DNA of 64,000 nt from Pleurodeles waltl (GCF_031143425.1 NC_090438.1:755931823-755995822); one strand, 5' to 3'. Positions 11,754-23,537 are shown, counted from the first letter of the stretch. Notes: generated by a model from the sequence alone, not told the origin. Program-made: numbers and translations.

Positions 11754-12269
11754 GTCCTCTATAACCAGAAGAACCGCACCAGGCTGGACTTGGTGAAAAG
11801 GAGTGCAGTGTTTCTTTCTCTCTTTTTTCAATTCCCCTTCCCCTTTGCAGCACCTGCCTGGTCTCCTGGTGCAATCAGCAGCAACGAGAGGTGCCTCAAG
11901 AGGTCAGGAGAACAGTCATCACCCCTGCAGACTGCCTGGTTTTCAGGTGAGTGTCCGTACCCCAGCACCACCCTCCTCACGGGGACACACTCTGTCTGTG
12001 TCATGCAGGTTTCTGCCTGGTAAAGGTCTCCTGTCCTTTGTCTGTGTAGCAGCAAAGGCAGCACCTCCAGGTCAAAAGTGGTTTCAGCAGAGTCAGTCTT
12101 GGGTGCTCTTCTATCAATCTGTGATCCACTGGTCTTTCCACTCTGGTCTGTCTCTATCTCCAGCCCCTCCTGTTCCGTACTCTCCCTTTGGAAGTAGTAC
12201 CCCCCATCAACCTGAGCTTTCAGGGCACCCGGAATGGTCACCCCTCCCAGCTCTTCTAATATCAGTAGT

Positions 12270-12667
12270 AGCTCATTTCCCAGGATGCAGTTAATGGACA
12301 TCTAAGGTCTAACTACGAACCTCCTCAAGGCCACTTCCCTACCCCATTTCAGCTATACCGAAGCCATGGGGCAGACAAAGTCCAGCTCCTGGGGCTGGGC
12401 TACCCTGCACAGCTGTCCAGGGTACTGATCTGGGGAAACCAGCCTTTCCATCACTATGGTCTGGCTGGCACCGATACCCCTCAATGCAGTGACAGGGGTG
12501 ACATTTACTGTGATCTTATGGAAGGGGCAGCTCCCACTCTCCAGGATCATAAGCCTATCCTTTGAGTATATCACCCAACTAAGGGAGACTAGGAAATGTT
12601 CTACCTTCTGCTCCTGGGGATTACCTCCAGCCAAGGCATGATTGACCCCCCATGTGGGTTCCAACAA
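12270..12667 (-). pseudogene. Retropepsin-like protease relic, active site changed to GIG
   Basis: The minus-strand frame 12353-12667 carries VTALRGIGASQTIV, in the position of the retropepsin ALxDTGAxxT active-site loop. A second frame starting at 12,301 carries CILGNE, the usual (I/L)LGxD element. The active-site aspartate and threonine are replaced (DTG to GIG), so this copy could not cleave. The order and the flanking residues match the protein of the complete element. An upstream SFDCSEFGHTS may be a decayed CCHC zinc knuckle that has lost its first cysteine. Confidence 0.65.
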
Positions 12668-13029
12668 TTGGATAATTTCTTAGAACAGGCAGCCACCCCG
12701 ACCCCCCCCAACCACTTGTGTGTCCAAACTCGGAACAATCAAAGGACCAGGGTTGGAAATGGGAGTTCTGAGCCACTGCCCACCAGAACCTCCTCCTGTT
12801 TCTCAGAAGGGGCATGGGAACCTTTCCTCCCACCTTATTTTGGAATCTGTCTGTGTCACCTTGGACTTCCCCCTCACTCTACTGGGAGGACTTTAGCCAT
12901 CCTTCTTACCGTCAATCCCAGGTGCCTTCTTTGTGGACCCTGGTGCTGTGTTAGAGGTCTGCTTCCTTTGAAAACTCCCTGGGTAAAGAGCTTGGTGTCT
13001 ATTAGGTGTTGGCACAAATCTGTAAAGCA

Positions 13030-13270
13030 ATAACTGAGCATGTGCTCTCTTAGAATGAGGTTTTATCACCCATTAGTATCACTCACATTGTTGCCCTTAA
13101 ACCAACTATTCAATGCCTTCTTGGAGTTGTCCACAAAATCTACCCAATACTAGTTTTACTGTCCGTGAACCTTAAGAGGTATCCCTCTGGGGTAAGACCA
13201 AACTTTGTGATAAGGGCTGCTTTCATGGGAGCATATGCCCCCCTAGTCAGTTACCTCTAGGGTCAGTAGG
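13030..13270 (-). pseudogene. Capsid C-terminal (SCAN-like) relic
   Basis: Across two frames the minus strand reads APMKAALITKFGLTPEGY, then a VDFVDNSKKALNSWFKGNNV-like stretch, then a REHMLSYCF-like stretch with frame slips. This follows the capsid of the complete element (LMKGTLIEGFGFSTEEY, VDFVDYSVKTLDGWVTGNEV, KEHILSNCF). In the intact element this domain assembles the virus-like particle. Indels break it here. Confidence 0.6.
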
Positions 13271-13399
13271 GCATGGATGCCATTTAAGGGTGAATAGAAG
13301 CCTATGCAATATGGTATTGCTTCCAACTTTGGGCATGTGTTTTCATAGACTATCCTCCCTAAAACTCCTCTGGGACCCTACACATATGCAGGGTTTTCA

Positions 13400-13560
13400 C
13401 ATGGGCTTAGACCACCTATCAATATCATCGAGCACCTCCAGGGGCCGTATTATGCAAAGTGCCTTGAAGGTGCAACGGGTGTTTGTGCCCTCTTTGGCGC
13501 ACCCCCAGGGCACTATGCTATTACAGATGGATCTGCAGACACTTGTGCCATCCTTTTCAT
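13400..13560. repeat. Fragment of a short interspersed repeat
   Basis: It contains GGGGCCGTATTATGCAAAGTG and, further right, GGGCACTATGC. The layout resembles the short non-coding repeats at 51.9 and 53.2 kb. No clear terminal repeats or target duplication. Confidence 0.3.
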
Positions 13561-13574
13561 AGTGAACCACAAAA

Positions 13575-14260
13575 TTCACTAAATAAAACTGGGCTTGACC
13601 CAGTGGTAGCTTGACACAAAGCAGTCAGGCTTAACTTAGCGGTAATGTGGTTAATGTGTAAAGAATTAATGTAGCACTCAAACAGTAATAAAATAAATAT
13701 ACAACACATCTAAATCCAGAGCAATTCAGAAAATAGAGTAAATTATAAAAAATAAACTGATAACAGAATGCCAAGAAGCCAAGCAGTAGAACCAGAGATA
13801 TCAATTTTTAACCTGACAAGTTTAATCTTAGAAAGGTAAATGAGAGAAAACTAAGGTAGACAGCGGCAGTGACACACATTTTAAATGTGCAATATGCTTG
13901 TATTTCACAGTTCCACCTAAGAGCCTTTTTGATTAAATCACATGCTATAAGGTTAAAGCTGATGTTAAAATGTAATTTAGACTCTAAACTAATAGCCAGT
14001 GTAGAAACGAATTTACATTTCTTGTGTTTAATGAAAGATTAATGACTTTGAAAATATGTGCAAGTGAGAAAATGCAGTTCTGTTATACCTAATGTAATAC
14101 AATACCAAAGCATTTCCAATTTAAAATTAGCTGTTTTACTTATACTGATGAAATATTATTAATGATGAATTTATAAGTTTGCATATTATATATGCTTTAT
14201 TAAAAAGTATTAAATCAACTACATTTTATATTATCTTGTGTTAGTATAACTGAGGCCTAC
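13575..14260 (-). mobile_element. LTR-like fragment, minus orientation
   Basis: At 13,595-13,640 the block CTTGACCCAGTGGTAGCTTG followed by CAGTCAGGCTTAACTTAG repeats the motif of the other minus-strand LTRs, and an A-rich stretch follows as in those. The part beyond about 13,900 is AT-rich without recognised content. Confidence 0.4.
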
Positions 14261-14368
14261 AGAGCCTGCATTTTATTTTTTATTTGAGTTCATTCGGTCT
14301 ACAAATCTAGGCCATTTAAAATAACAGAGATAACAATCATACATAATAAATAGTGTTTGTTTGGGGAG

Positions 14369-14402
14369 AAAAAAAAAAAAAAAAATAATAATAATAATAA
14401 TA
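14369..14402. repeat. Poly(A)/(ATA)n microsatellite
   Basis: Seventeen A residues are followed by about six ATA units, within the 3' UTR of the LINE. Confidence 0.8.
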
Positions 14403-14700
14403 ACAATATAAAAACAGTAGTAATCAGGACAGTATTAGAATAAGATCAACAAGACTAGATATTTGATTGTAGATAAAAAGTACAATAAATAAGACATGGG
14501 TTAAAATGTTAAGAGAGAAAGGATAAAAACTAGGATATAAAATTCTGTCTAACATACCAATGTGTGCAAGTGTTTCCCCGTAGGACCTGGTCATCATCAA
14601 TCCTCATATAGGGGGCAACAGGTTCCTGCTAAGAAATTTCTACTGATACTACTAAAAAATAACAGCTGGGACTCCTTCTGTCGACTAATGTCAAGATGGC

Positions 14701-16190
14701 TCACATGCCCTTTAAAACAATAAGCCTACGCCGGATGTACCAGGCCTCCGCTAAAAATTTGGTAACTGTAATAGCTACCACGGAGGATGTGTCGTATGTA
14801 CAGATTCTGGTGGCGCTTGCTCTATCATGTAATGACATATTTTTGCAGAGGGGAATGATCCACCTCCCTCTGGGACTCTTATACGAAGGGCAAAAAAATA
14901 GTATGTGCTCTATTGTTTCTTTACGATTTTGGCAAGAGATACATCTATCATTTGAAACGATGTTAGAGGACCAGTGAGCCGTAAAACCATTGATAGGCAG
15001 TGTACCATATCTTAGTTGGAGATATAAAGCACTGGCGTACGGAGGCATGGGAAGGTTCAAGAAATTCTCAGGCCAGGGCTCGTGCTTAAGTTGGAGAAAT
15101 TCCATTGTTAGCCTGCCCGCCCCTTTTTGATGCAAGGAGTCTTCATTTACTTTCTCCCAATATCTTTTAGTAACAAGTTTCCTTGTATTATCGGGGATTT
15201 GCTCCGGATATTTCCAGTAGGAAGGAAAACCTATTTTGACCCAGGCAGATTTCATTTCCTTCAGCCATGGAATTTTCTCCAGTGCCTGAGGGGTGGCTAT
15301 GAGCTCTCTTATGGCCAGCCTGTATGGTTCGAGTTCAACAGATTTCCATAAACGAATCCAATAGGAAAGAGGCCTTAGGGCTGCAGTGGTTTTAATACTG
15401 TTTAAACCTAGGTCTAGCCTTAGAGGGGTCATTGGTGAGCCCATACCTAGGCGGGCGATCTGTCTAAGAAAATGGTTTTCCTTGGTTTGCAAGATATCAA
15501 GGTTTTTGTGGGACCCCCAAAGTTCCGCTCCATAAAGGGCCGCTGCTCTGATTTGGACATTGTAAATCTCTGCAAGTATGTTCAAGGGGGGGCTCGGAGC
15601 CTTTCTCGATCTACGGACAAGGGCCCCACCTCTCTGGCTTATAATGAGAGCCCCTTTGTCAAGGGCTGCCTTCCATTTGCCTGTGGTCGATAGTCTAAAA
15701 CCCAAGTAGTCAAACTCTTCTACTTTCTCCAAAGGGATCGAGTTCATTTCTATGCTAGCACGTGATCGTTTCTTGGAGGTACTATATATCATGAGTTTTG
15801 TTTTCTTGATGTTTATGTCCAGACCATAATCACTACAAAAAACACAAAATTGGTTGATCAGGTTTTGGATTCCCATTGGCGATTTAGATATCAAAATTGT
15901 ATCATCTGCATATAGCAGACACGGGATTTTTTTCCCAACCAATTTAGGTGAATCATTTATACAGTTCTCTAAGTAGTGAATGCAATTGTTGATATATAGC
16001 AGAAAAAGAGTGGGTGTCAGGACACATCCCTGTCTAACACCTTTTTTAATAGCTACAGGGTCAGTCAGCTCGCCCCCCTGGCCACATCTAATTTGAGCAA
16101 AGGTATCTTCATGCAGTTGAGCAATGAGTTTCAGGAGACCAGATGGCACTCCCATGTTAGATAATGTTGACCACAGCAGGTTCCTGGGGA
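14701..16190 (-). CDS. LINE ORF2 C-terminal half: reverse transcriptase and zinc knuckle
   Basis: The first Met is at 16,155, but the frame is open to 16,190, where the element is cut. Numbering from that Met, GVRQGCVLTPTLFLLYIN (about 39-56) is the motif before the catalytic site, LLYADD (80-85) holds the two catalytic aspartates, INIKKTKLMIYS and FDYLGFRLS follow in the usual order, YGAELWG (about 200) marks the thumb-end region, and CISCQNRKETIEHILFFC (405-422) is a C-x2-C-x8-H-x4-C knuckle. It would copy the LINE RNA at a nicked target. There is no stop in 484 codons. The clade is likely within the Jockey/CR1-L2-Rex group but is not settled by eye. As an isolated fragment with no endonuclease it cannot move by itself. 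Confidence 0.8.
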
Positions 16191-16199
16191 CTGCATTTT

Positions 16200-17331
16200 G
16201 CAGTCATGTAAAAATGTTGAATCATTTTTTCGTAACGTGAAGTCTTCTGTCAGATTTCGTTCCCATAAGAAGCAAAGTCCTACTTGTAAAAAATCTATTG
16301 TCTAACTGTAGTAGGACTGTACCCACTAGGCCTTGAAAGTTTGTAGAACAGAAACATGGACTGAGATCGTATACAAATGTTTCAACCTGTTTGGAGTTGC
16401 ACGGAAAAGAGATGTTCCCATGACAGACTTAGGAAATTGTAGAACTCTTGCAACGTGAAGTCTGTTGATCGATTCTAATTGGATGATGCTCTTCAACGTA
16501 ATATGAACTGACATCCTTGACAAATTGGAGTGTTTTATGTGAACTAATATAGCATTGGACATTCAAACTGTGCTCAGAGCAGAAGCAGTCCCGGTCCTGT
16601 CTTGATCTGAGATGGACACTTTCCTGATCCTTGCAGATACCTTACTGACCAGATGCTTTGCTGATGAAGATTTCTGAATGCTGTATTCCTTGGAGAGGTA
16701 TCTTCCACTCTGCCTTTTTACTAATGCCCATTGAAATGCCTTTTTAGGTGAGAAACACCACTATGCGGATGCTTATTTTATTTTTATTTTTTAGTTAGGA
16801 TCCTGTATCCGAAGTTATTCCTTTTTCCATAGTATTTATGTCATTTTGTACTATGTATTTTGCCCACATGTGTTCCTCCCCACACATGTATTTCCCTAAT
16901 TTAATTTGGTTAGCTGTAGGGTTGACCTGTGCCCAGCCAAAGACTATTGACTCTGTAAAGTTTGAATTGACTAATGATTGTGCAATCTGAGCACCGTTTG
17001 ATTTCTGTGTCACAGATATTCTCATAGACTTTCTGCATCATTTTTCTTGAATGCTTAGTTTTATTGTTGTTAGTACGCCTGAATTTGTTTTGTCGCCTTT
17101 GCAGCCCTTGACGATTATGTATCTCTAACTTGGTTTCGTGCATTGTCTACATGACATTGAGCTTGTGTTTGTAATAAGTCTTTAAACTATATTACTGATT
17201 GGAGTTCTCCTTCCATGGCCACATTGGTCATGGTGTCTAAATTATTGGGGTGTTGTTGAAGTAATTGTTGATGGTTCACCACACATCTTTCTGGGTCCAA
17301 AAGGTCCGTTGACCTTGTTGCACATTTGAGC
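16200..17331. other. No gene seen
   Basis: Non-coding sequence. Short minus-strand frames (16,795-17,393) have no recognisable domain. Confidence 0.4.
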
Positions 17332-17367
17332 CCTACGAAGGATGAAAAATGTGTCCGCAACATTTTA
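17326..17367 (+). ncRNA. Possible decayed hammerhead-ribozyme motif
   Basis: CCTACGAAGGA (17,332-17,342) and TCC followed by GCAAC (17,354-17,361) sit at the spacing of a hammerhead core, in which CTGANGA and GAAAC enclose a short stem II (here GGA with TCC). Both core boxes carry substitutions or a deletion, so this copy should not cleave. It is reported because a better-preserved motif occurs at 40,810. Confidence 0.25.
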
Positions 17368-17399
17368 GATGGAAATAGCACCAAGAAGCACAAAGTGCC

Positions 17400-18750
17400 A
17401 ATAGTGGTTATTTGGTCATGCTGGAGCGGGGGAAAGTCAAGGGTTCAGATCAACGGGGATGGCGCATGGCTCAGATACAGCTATCAGATTAGTCCAGCTG
17501 AAAATTTTACCTTTTCAATGTATGTAAAAAGAGCTCTGTTCATATTGGCGGGGGCACGAGGAAGTCATTGTTGGCACAAGGAGCAGGTCAAGCATTGCAG
17601 ACGGTTGTGGTTATAGAGTGAAGAGCTGGTCACTGTTGGAGCTTTGATCATTGCGGACAGTGCTGTCGGTGGGAAGTGCAGGTCTCACGTTGCCGGTCTT
17701 TGTGAACAATCACCACTGGCATTATTAGCAGGTCCCCATGGAGCTTCACGTTGGTGGACGTCACAAGCGGACAGTTTTTGGCACAAAGGGGTCACTTCGT
17801 AGTCGCAAGGAGCCCAAACTTCAGAATTTTCAACTTTTCTTGAGGAGTTCTCACTGATGTCAGTTAAGAACCCAGGACCTGGGTGGCACCTCTTGGGGAT
17901 CAGTACGCCACCAGTAGCAGGGTTCAAGCCGGTCCGGGCAAGTCCAGTTGGTGCTGGACAGCTGACCAGTTCCAGAGAAGCCTCTGAAAGCTTGTTGTGT
18001 CAGTGTAGCTCACAATGGACATCGACCAACTGACCCTTAGAGTCACTTTGGGTAGCATGGGAAAACTGCAAGCAGGTTCAATCTTCCTTCTTTAAACAGC
18101 AAGGTAGTCTTTTTGGCAGCAGGGTAGTCCCTTTTCTGAAACTTCCACAGGTCCAGCAGCGTTTTAATCAGAGGTTCTGACAGTACCATTTTTTAATACC
18201 TGGAATTAGCCTTTTTAAAGTTTCAAGTAAAATTAACACCATTTGAAAAGCTCAAGCCAAAGACTGTAACATTGATGGTATGGAGTCGTTTGGCAACTTT
18301 ATCTTCCCACAGTGGCTGTGTTTGAGTGAGAGTTGTTGTAGTTGTGCCTAAGACCACTATACTTTTTGTTTAAGTAGTACAAATTGATAGAGACAAAAGA
18401 CTCATGCTATAATCTAGACATTCTCCTATATTTTTCGCAATTTTCGAAGCCACCAAGAAATCTCGAATTTACAGGATGGTAAAACAGGTTTATCGTAAAG
18501 GGTGTCTAGCGGCTCGGTAAACAGGAGTCTCAATCCCGTCTCTATCCTGGGCTTTAGAAGGGGGCTAGGCAGGGGATCTGCGCTCAAAGTGTTGTTTGGA
18601 AATGTAGCAAGAGAAAATATAGTGCTTCATCGTATTCCAGTCAGGATTCCCCACCTGGATGTAGAACGCAAAAAGGTTTGTGCCAACCCAACAGCATAGG
18701 AAGAAGGGGTGGCTCCTTCACAATGGCAAAGGAGCGTTGCCCCCTTGTCT
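17400..18750. other. No gene seen; possibly LTR-derived
   Basis: Moderately GC-rich sequence with phrases such as GGTCCAGCAGCG and a run of CAGTTGGTGCTGG that resemble U5-like parts of the LTR at 29.9-30.2 kb. No domain or clear boundary. Confidence 0.3.
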
Positions 18751-18761
18751 AAGAGCCAGCA

Positions 18762-18805
18762 GCTGTAAAATAAAACAATATTTAACTATTGTTTTATTTT
18801 ACAGC
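18762..18805. repeat. Perfect inverted repeat, 19-bp stem, 6-nt loop
   Basis: GCTGTAAAATAAAACAATA is followed by TTTAAC and then the exact reverse complement of the first arm. Both arms contain AAAATAAAAC, so the stem is AT-rich. It may be a small MITE core or a fold-back formed by replication slippage. Confidence 0.9.
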
Positions 18806-19353
18806 ATGTGCAGGGAGGGGCTGGGCCACAGAAGGGGGGAGAGTGCACCTAAGCACCCTTGTGTGTTTGGCTGGCTGTCAGGACAGGCAAACACATGCGC
18901 ACTTAGGTTTCTCCAACCCAGCTGTGTTGTACTGCCGGGCTGGAGAAACTGCACAGACCCCAGGATTGTATCTGAGCGGCAGTGCAAGCCACTCAGACCA
19001 ATCCTGACTCTGTTTTCATGCTAGGTTTAGCATGAAAGCAGCACCAGGCTTTCTGGGGAGGCTGTGCTGGTGTCCCGGTGAATGCTGGGACACCAGAGGA
19101 GAAGAAGAGCGCTAGGCGGCCAACAGCATCTGTCAAGGTAAGTTTTTTTAATTAATATTATATTTTTTTATTTTCCACATGTCCCCAGCACCCTCGCCCC
19201 TCCGCTTGAGATTCACTTTACATGTTTGAAAACTCAGAACAAAGATTAAACTGATAATCTATACTTATTACTAAGAGAAGGGGAAGGAATAATTATTAGT
19301 CAATGACATGCATAAGATATGAAACTATGTTCTTGGAAAAATTAGCACTCCTA

Positions 19354-20038
19354 GGGCCAGATGTACGAAATTCCTATTTTGTCTTTCCTAATTAGTGAAT
19401 CCTAAGAAATCTCTATTTAGGAAATGATAAATGGAATGTACAAAGATAAAGATTTCCTAATAGCGAGTCCTACAGATTAGGAAATCGCTATTAAGAAATG
19501 CTACACCATTTGTTCCTATAGGCCTAGAGGCCCATCGATACAAATGGTTTTGCATTTCTAAATTTGTGATTTCCTAGTAGGCGATTGCAAATTAGGAAAT
19601 GCAAACCCAAGGGTGCCTAGGGGCTTACAGCTCTCTTTGATGCACCTCAAAAGAAAGTGGTGCACATGTAAAGCGCACAAATGCCCTAGGGGTATTCACG
19701 CCCTATATGGCACTTAGAAAAATGCTGTTGAAAGCATTTTTTTAAACTTGCACATGGTGACCATCGACTTGGAGTCAATGTTAATAGCATTTCCTAAACG
19801 CCCATTTTGCATTTAGGAAATGCCTTGTACAAGTCCTTAAGAAATAGCAAATAGGAAATCCCTTTTTGCGATTTCCTATTTGGGAATTACAAAATGCAAT
19901 TTTTACTGGGTAGAAAAAACATTTTGCAATTCCCTATTGGCCTCCATACATCTGAAAAGGCAAGTTAGCATTTCTTAACTGACCGAAATTGTGGTTCGGT
20001 GCGTTAAGAAATGCTAATTCCTTTCATACATCTGGCCC
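19354..20038. mobile_element. 685-bp MITE with TIRs and CTA target duplication
   Basis: The ends are GGGCCAGATGTACGAA and, inverted, GGGCCAGATGTATGAA. CTA flanks both sides (19,351-19,353 and 20,039-20,041), a 3-bp TNA-type duplication that fits PIF/Harbinger. The interior is non-coding and contains many variants of TTTCCTAA/TTAGGAAA in both orientations, so it can form a cruciform with many pairing options. Confidence 0.85.
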
Positions 20039-20041
20039 CTA

Positions 20042-21600
20042 AACCCCTGATTAGGAGGACAGTTTTGTTCAACCAAATCTCCAGTTTAGCAGCACAGGTA
20101 GTAGAATACACATGTTGGGGCTTTTTGGTTAGTGAAGAGGACTCACTGGAATGAGGGTCCAGGTGATGAGGCAGCTAAGGAGCAGCAGAAATGCCAATGT
20201 TTGAATGGGCAGACAAATTTAAAGGGTATTGTACTACAAGTTGATGTGTATTATGTTCAGCATGGGGAAGACAGGGTCTCTGGTTTCATCCTGCCTTATC
20301 TAATGTGGCTGGATGTTGGAGAGCTCATTGGTCCTGAAACAGTCCTAAGCCATGTGCTGTCTTCTGGGATGAGCTACGATTAAATCTTCACTATATAGTT
20401 CAATTCTCTATTTTTCCATAGGTTGAACCTTTAGATAAATTGTTTTCCCATGCTGAACCTATCTCATTTATTAAAAAAAAATGTTGGGAGCCACAGTTTC
20501 ACCCTGCCTAGAAGAAGAAACTAGATTTATGGGTTTGGTACCTGTGGAACACACCGGTAAACCAATAGAAGGCCCCAGTCTTATTAGGGTAATGCCTGAG
20601 CACACAGGGAATTGAGGATCATTTATAAATATTTGTAAAGATTCTAGACTATGATTACCTAGATAGGGGTCATACCAAAATGTGCCTACTGTCACATGCT
20701 GTCTTATTCACAAGTCACTCTGTCAAGCTTACACAGAAGACCAATAGGCTAAAGGCTTAGCCTCTTGTACATGGCCAAGTCTGGCTCTATCAATGACCAA
20801 TATTTTCTGCAATATTATGCCATGACCTGCCTCATGACGTATCTGCAGAAGGAAATCATCTGCCCAAAACCAAAGGCACAGTGGTCGTGCCATTGTGCAG
20901 GCTCTTTAGCCACATCTTCTACATCTGTTTACAATATGGGAAAGTGAAAACTAGGCCTTGTTTCTCTACGCACTCCTCTTGTTTTAACCCACCAACAGAA
21001 GCATGTCCATATGTGGCCATTCCAGCATTGCCACCTATGGCTACAGAATCCACCACCCAAATTAAGAACAAGCTTTGTCACTGACTCACCCCGATTTAAA
21101 TATAACATACTTTCGTAGAGCTGGTGGCCTGGGTTAGTCCCATGAAAAAGACGTTTAAGATAGGCTGCGCAGTTATAACCTTCATTAGCTAGAAGCCAGT
21201 AATGTAGGATTTCCCTAAGCCATCTCAAGTAGACTGCATCAGAATTGTACCACTGAGCTTTTTGTAATAGTTATTTGCAGCTAACTATGTATCAGCAGCT
21301 CAGTATCCGATGAGTCAAGTCACCTTTCACATTAGCAGATCCCAGTTCACAAATGCTTCCACCCTTTGTCCGACTTGAATCAGATCAACTGACATGAAAG
21401 TAATGCGATGCAAATAAAGCAAGAATTAGAGATGATAACAAGCCTTGCGATTAACATTACAGTTGACCACTGTGTAGCAAATTTCAGCTCAGTTTACCTT
21501 TTTGAGTCATCAGGTGACCAGTATCCCTGGGAGGTGGAAGCATTCTATCTGTTAGCCATCAGGTTTGAGGTTCATGAGGTAGCCACTGCAAATTCACAGA
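20042..21600. other. No supported gene; upstream of a LINE relic
   Basis: Short frames only. This stretch may hold the decayed upstream part of the LINE at 21.6-23.5 kb, but I could not identify an endonuclease motif. Confidence 0.3.
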
Positions 21601-23537
21601 GTCGTTCTGAAAAGGTACCAGGACCTGATGGGTGCCGTTAGACATATAAAAAACAACATTGAATTCTGGGCCATTATTGTCACCAGTGCTCTCAGCATGT
21701 CAGACCAAACTAACTTCTTTGTGGCACACAGCAATAATACAAGTGTTTAAAAATGGCAATAAACAGGATCCACACTGATAAAGACCTATTTCAGTACTTG
21801 GTTCAAAAGCCAGTTCTCTTGGCCTCATAGTCCTCAAAAGAATCCAGAAATGCTGCCTAGATGCCAACATCCTGTCTCTGGTACAATATGGGTTCAGAGA
21901 AGATCTTGGAAAGAAGGAACAGTGCCTAAACCTCCACCTATTAGTCAATGAATATTCAGTTGAGAAGGTAGGTTCCTTGTACTTGTCCTTTATGGACTTA
22001 AGCTCTTCTTTTGACAGAGTGTTTTGGTCAAATCTATGGGGTCATTTCAGAGAGGTGGGCACGGATCAGACCCTAGTTGTGTTTTTCAGTGTCTTCCATA
22101 TGGGAGTCTCAGTGCCTCTGAAATACGTGGATGGGGGTGAATGCATAAGTCATTTTTCTTTAATTTGAGAGGTCAGACAAGGGTGTGTTCTAGGACCCAT
22201 TCAATTTCCTGTTGTACTCCAACTTCACTTCCTTCTCATTACACATGGACAATATATGCCTATGATAAATTCAACACCTTCACTGGCCCTGTTGTACACC
22301 AATGACAAACTATGAATGTCCCAGACCCCTAATGATGTAAAGGTCCTCAAAGATACATTTGTAGTGTTTATGGACAACCTCAATCTTGACACCGGTTTTG
22401 CAAAAAATCTCTATGACTTGCAGCCCCAAGAACTCTAAGTCAAGAGTTTTTAGCTTCAAGGTGAAGAAAATTGAGAAGGTTAATCACTCCTTGCACTTGG
22501 TGTAACATTTGATTCCACAAGCTCCTGTGTCTATTCATGAGTTGACAGAGGTTTGGCCAGTCAGTCTGCATCCTATTAAATTTTGCCCAGAATATAGATA
22601 ACAAGCTGATTAAGACCTTGTTAGAAATTTATAAACAGAGGTGGTTCCCAATATTAACTTATGGGGCCAGGCTATGGGGTTATCACCTGGTATCCTTAAT
22701 TACTTCTTGCATGAAGAACTGGGGTTAGGATATGCAGAATATCATATAAACGGGCCCCAATGTTACCCTGTTTGCCGGTATGGTCCAATGCCCAACCCAA
22801 CTCAGAAAGATAATACAGGACTGCCTTGCTGTAATTTAGGCCACAAAATCCTGCGGTTTCAGCACATCAAATGTATTTTTAGCACTCATGGCTGACCTGA
22901 TTTATACACTACTCCTAATGTTATTAATAGGAGTAGATTCCTTGGATTAAACAGTGTTTCAGAGAGCATATGATCTCCATCAGAGAGGGTGAGGAACCAC
23001 TAAAACCCACCATAATGGATTACATAATAATCTACACAACAGAGGAAAAGGAGCCATAGGTAACAAATCCTTGGGAAAGAACACTTCTAACATGATTTTG
23101 ATTGAGCACTATTAGTTGCCTTATTAGCTTTCCCTTGGGCCAATGCTATTCTAGTTTGTCCTTGTGAGGATCGTTCTGCACAAACACTGATGTACTTTGT
23201 ATTTATTTATTTTTTTATCGCAAATGTCATTTACTTTTTGTAGGTTGCTTTTAATGCTGGTTCTTAAAATATATAATTGTATTAATTCTAAACCAGCACT
23301 TTTCTTTATTTGAACACTAACAAAAACAACCTAAATGTGTAGCTCAGTGGTTTGTTTCCTGAAATCAGCGGTCACATACTGGAGACCAATGTTGTTTTAC
23401 ATATGCTTGCTTTCATCTGTGTAACATTTTATGTATTCAAAATATGTTTTACTCAAAATGTAAGACTGTGAATTTGTGATGGTGTTTTATGATTATGGTT
23501 AATACTTGAATAAAGATTCATTGAATTGAACTGAACT
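21600..23537 (+). pseudogene. Decayed LINE: reverse transcriptase to 3' tail
   Basis: Fragments of one reverse transcriptase can be read across frames in the right order: SEKVPGPDG (about 21,610), ILSLVQYGFRED (about 21,870), SFMDLSSSFDRVFW (about 21,990), a VRQGCVLGPIQF-like stretch (about 22,175), LLYTND where YADD is expected (about 22,290), FMDNLNLDTGF (about 22,370), TYGARLWGYH (about 22,660) and a CPCEDRSAQTLM stretch (about 23,160) matching the zinc knuckle of the 14-16 kb LINE. AATAAA at 23,509-23,514 and a TTGAATTGAACTGAAC end mark the 3' tail. Frame changes and stops, and loss of the first catalytic aspartate (YADD to YTND), make it inactive. It is probably an older member of the same LINE group as the first copy. 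Confidence 0.75.

Larger units (their letters stand above)
11754..13280 (-). mobile_element. Diverged gag-protease part of a SCAN-capsid Ty3/gypsy-like element
   Basis: Read on the minus strand, from high to low coordinate, this holds a capsid C-terminal part (about 13,270-13,030), a nucleocapsid-like stretch (about 12,740), a retropepsin-like protease (about 12,500-12,270) and a polar linker (to about 11,830). Each part aligns with the complete element at 45.4-47.8 kb in the same order and with similar spacing. Frame changes and stops show that it is an old copy. After the linker the sequence is cut by the chromodomain element, and the membrane tail resumes at about 8,190. Family membership is seen directly. 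That the two pieces were one element is inferred. Confidence 0.7.
14275..16190 (-). mobile_element. 5'-truncated LINE with 9-bp target duplication
   Basis: CTGCATTTT stands on both sides (14,266-14,274 and 16,191-16,199), the expected product of target-primed reverse transcription. On the minus strand the element begins inside the reverse transcriptase (PRNLLWSTLSN), runs through an open frame to 14,701 and has about 425 bp of 3' UTR ending AACTCAAATAAAAAAT. The open frame and the intact duplication suggest recent insertion. The missing 5' half (endonuclease and upstream frame) is usual for LINE copies. Confidence 0.85.
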
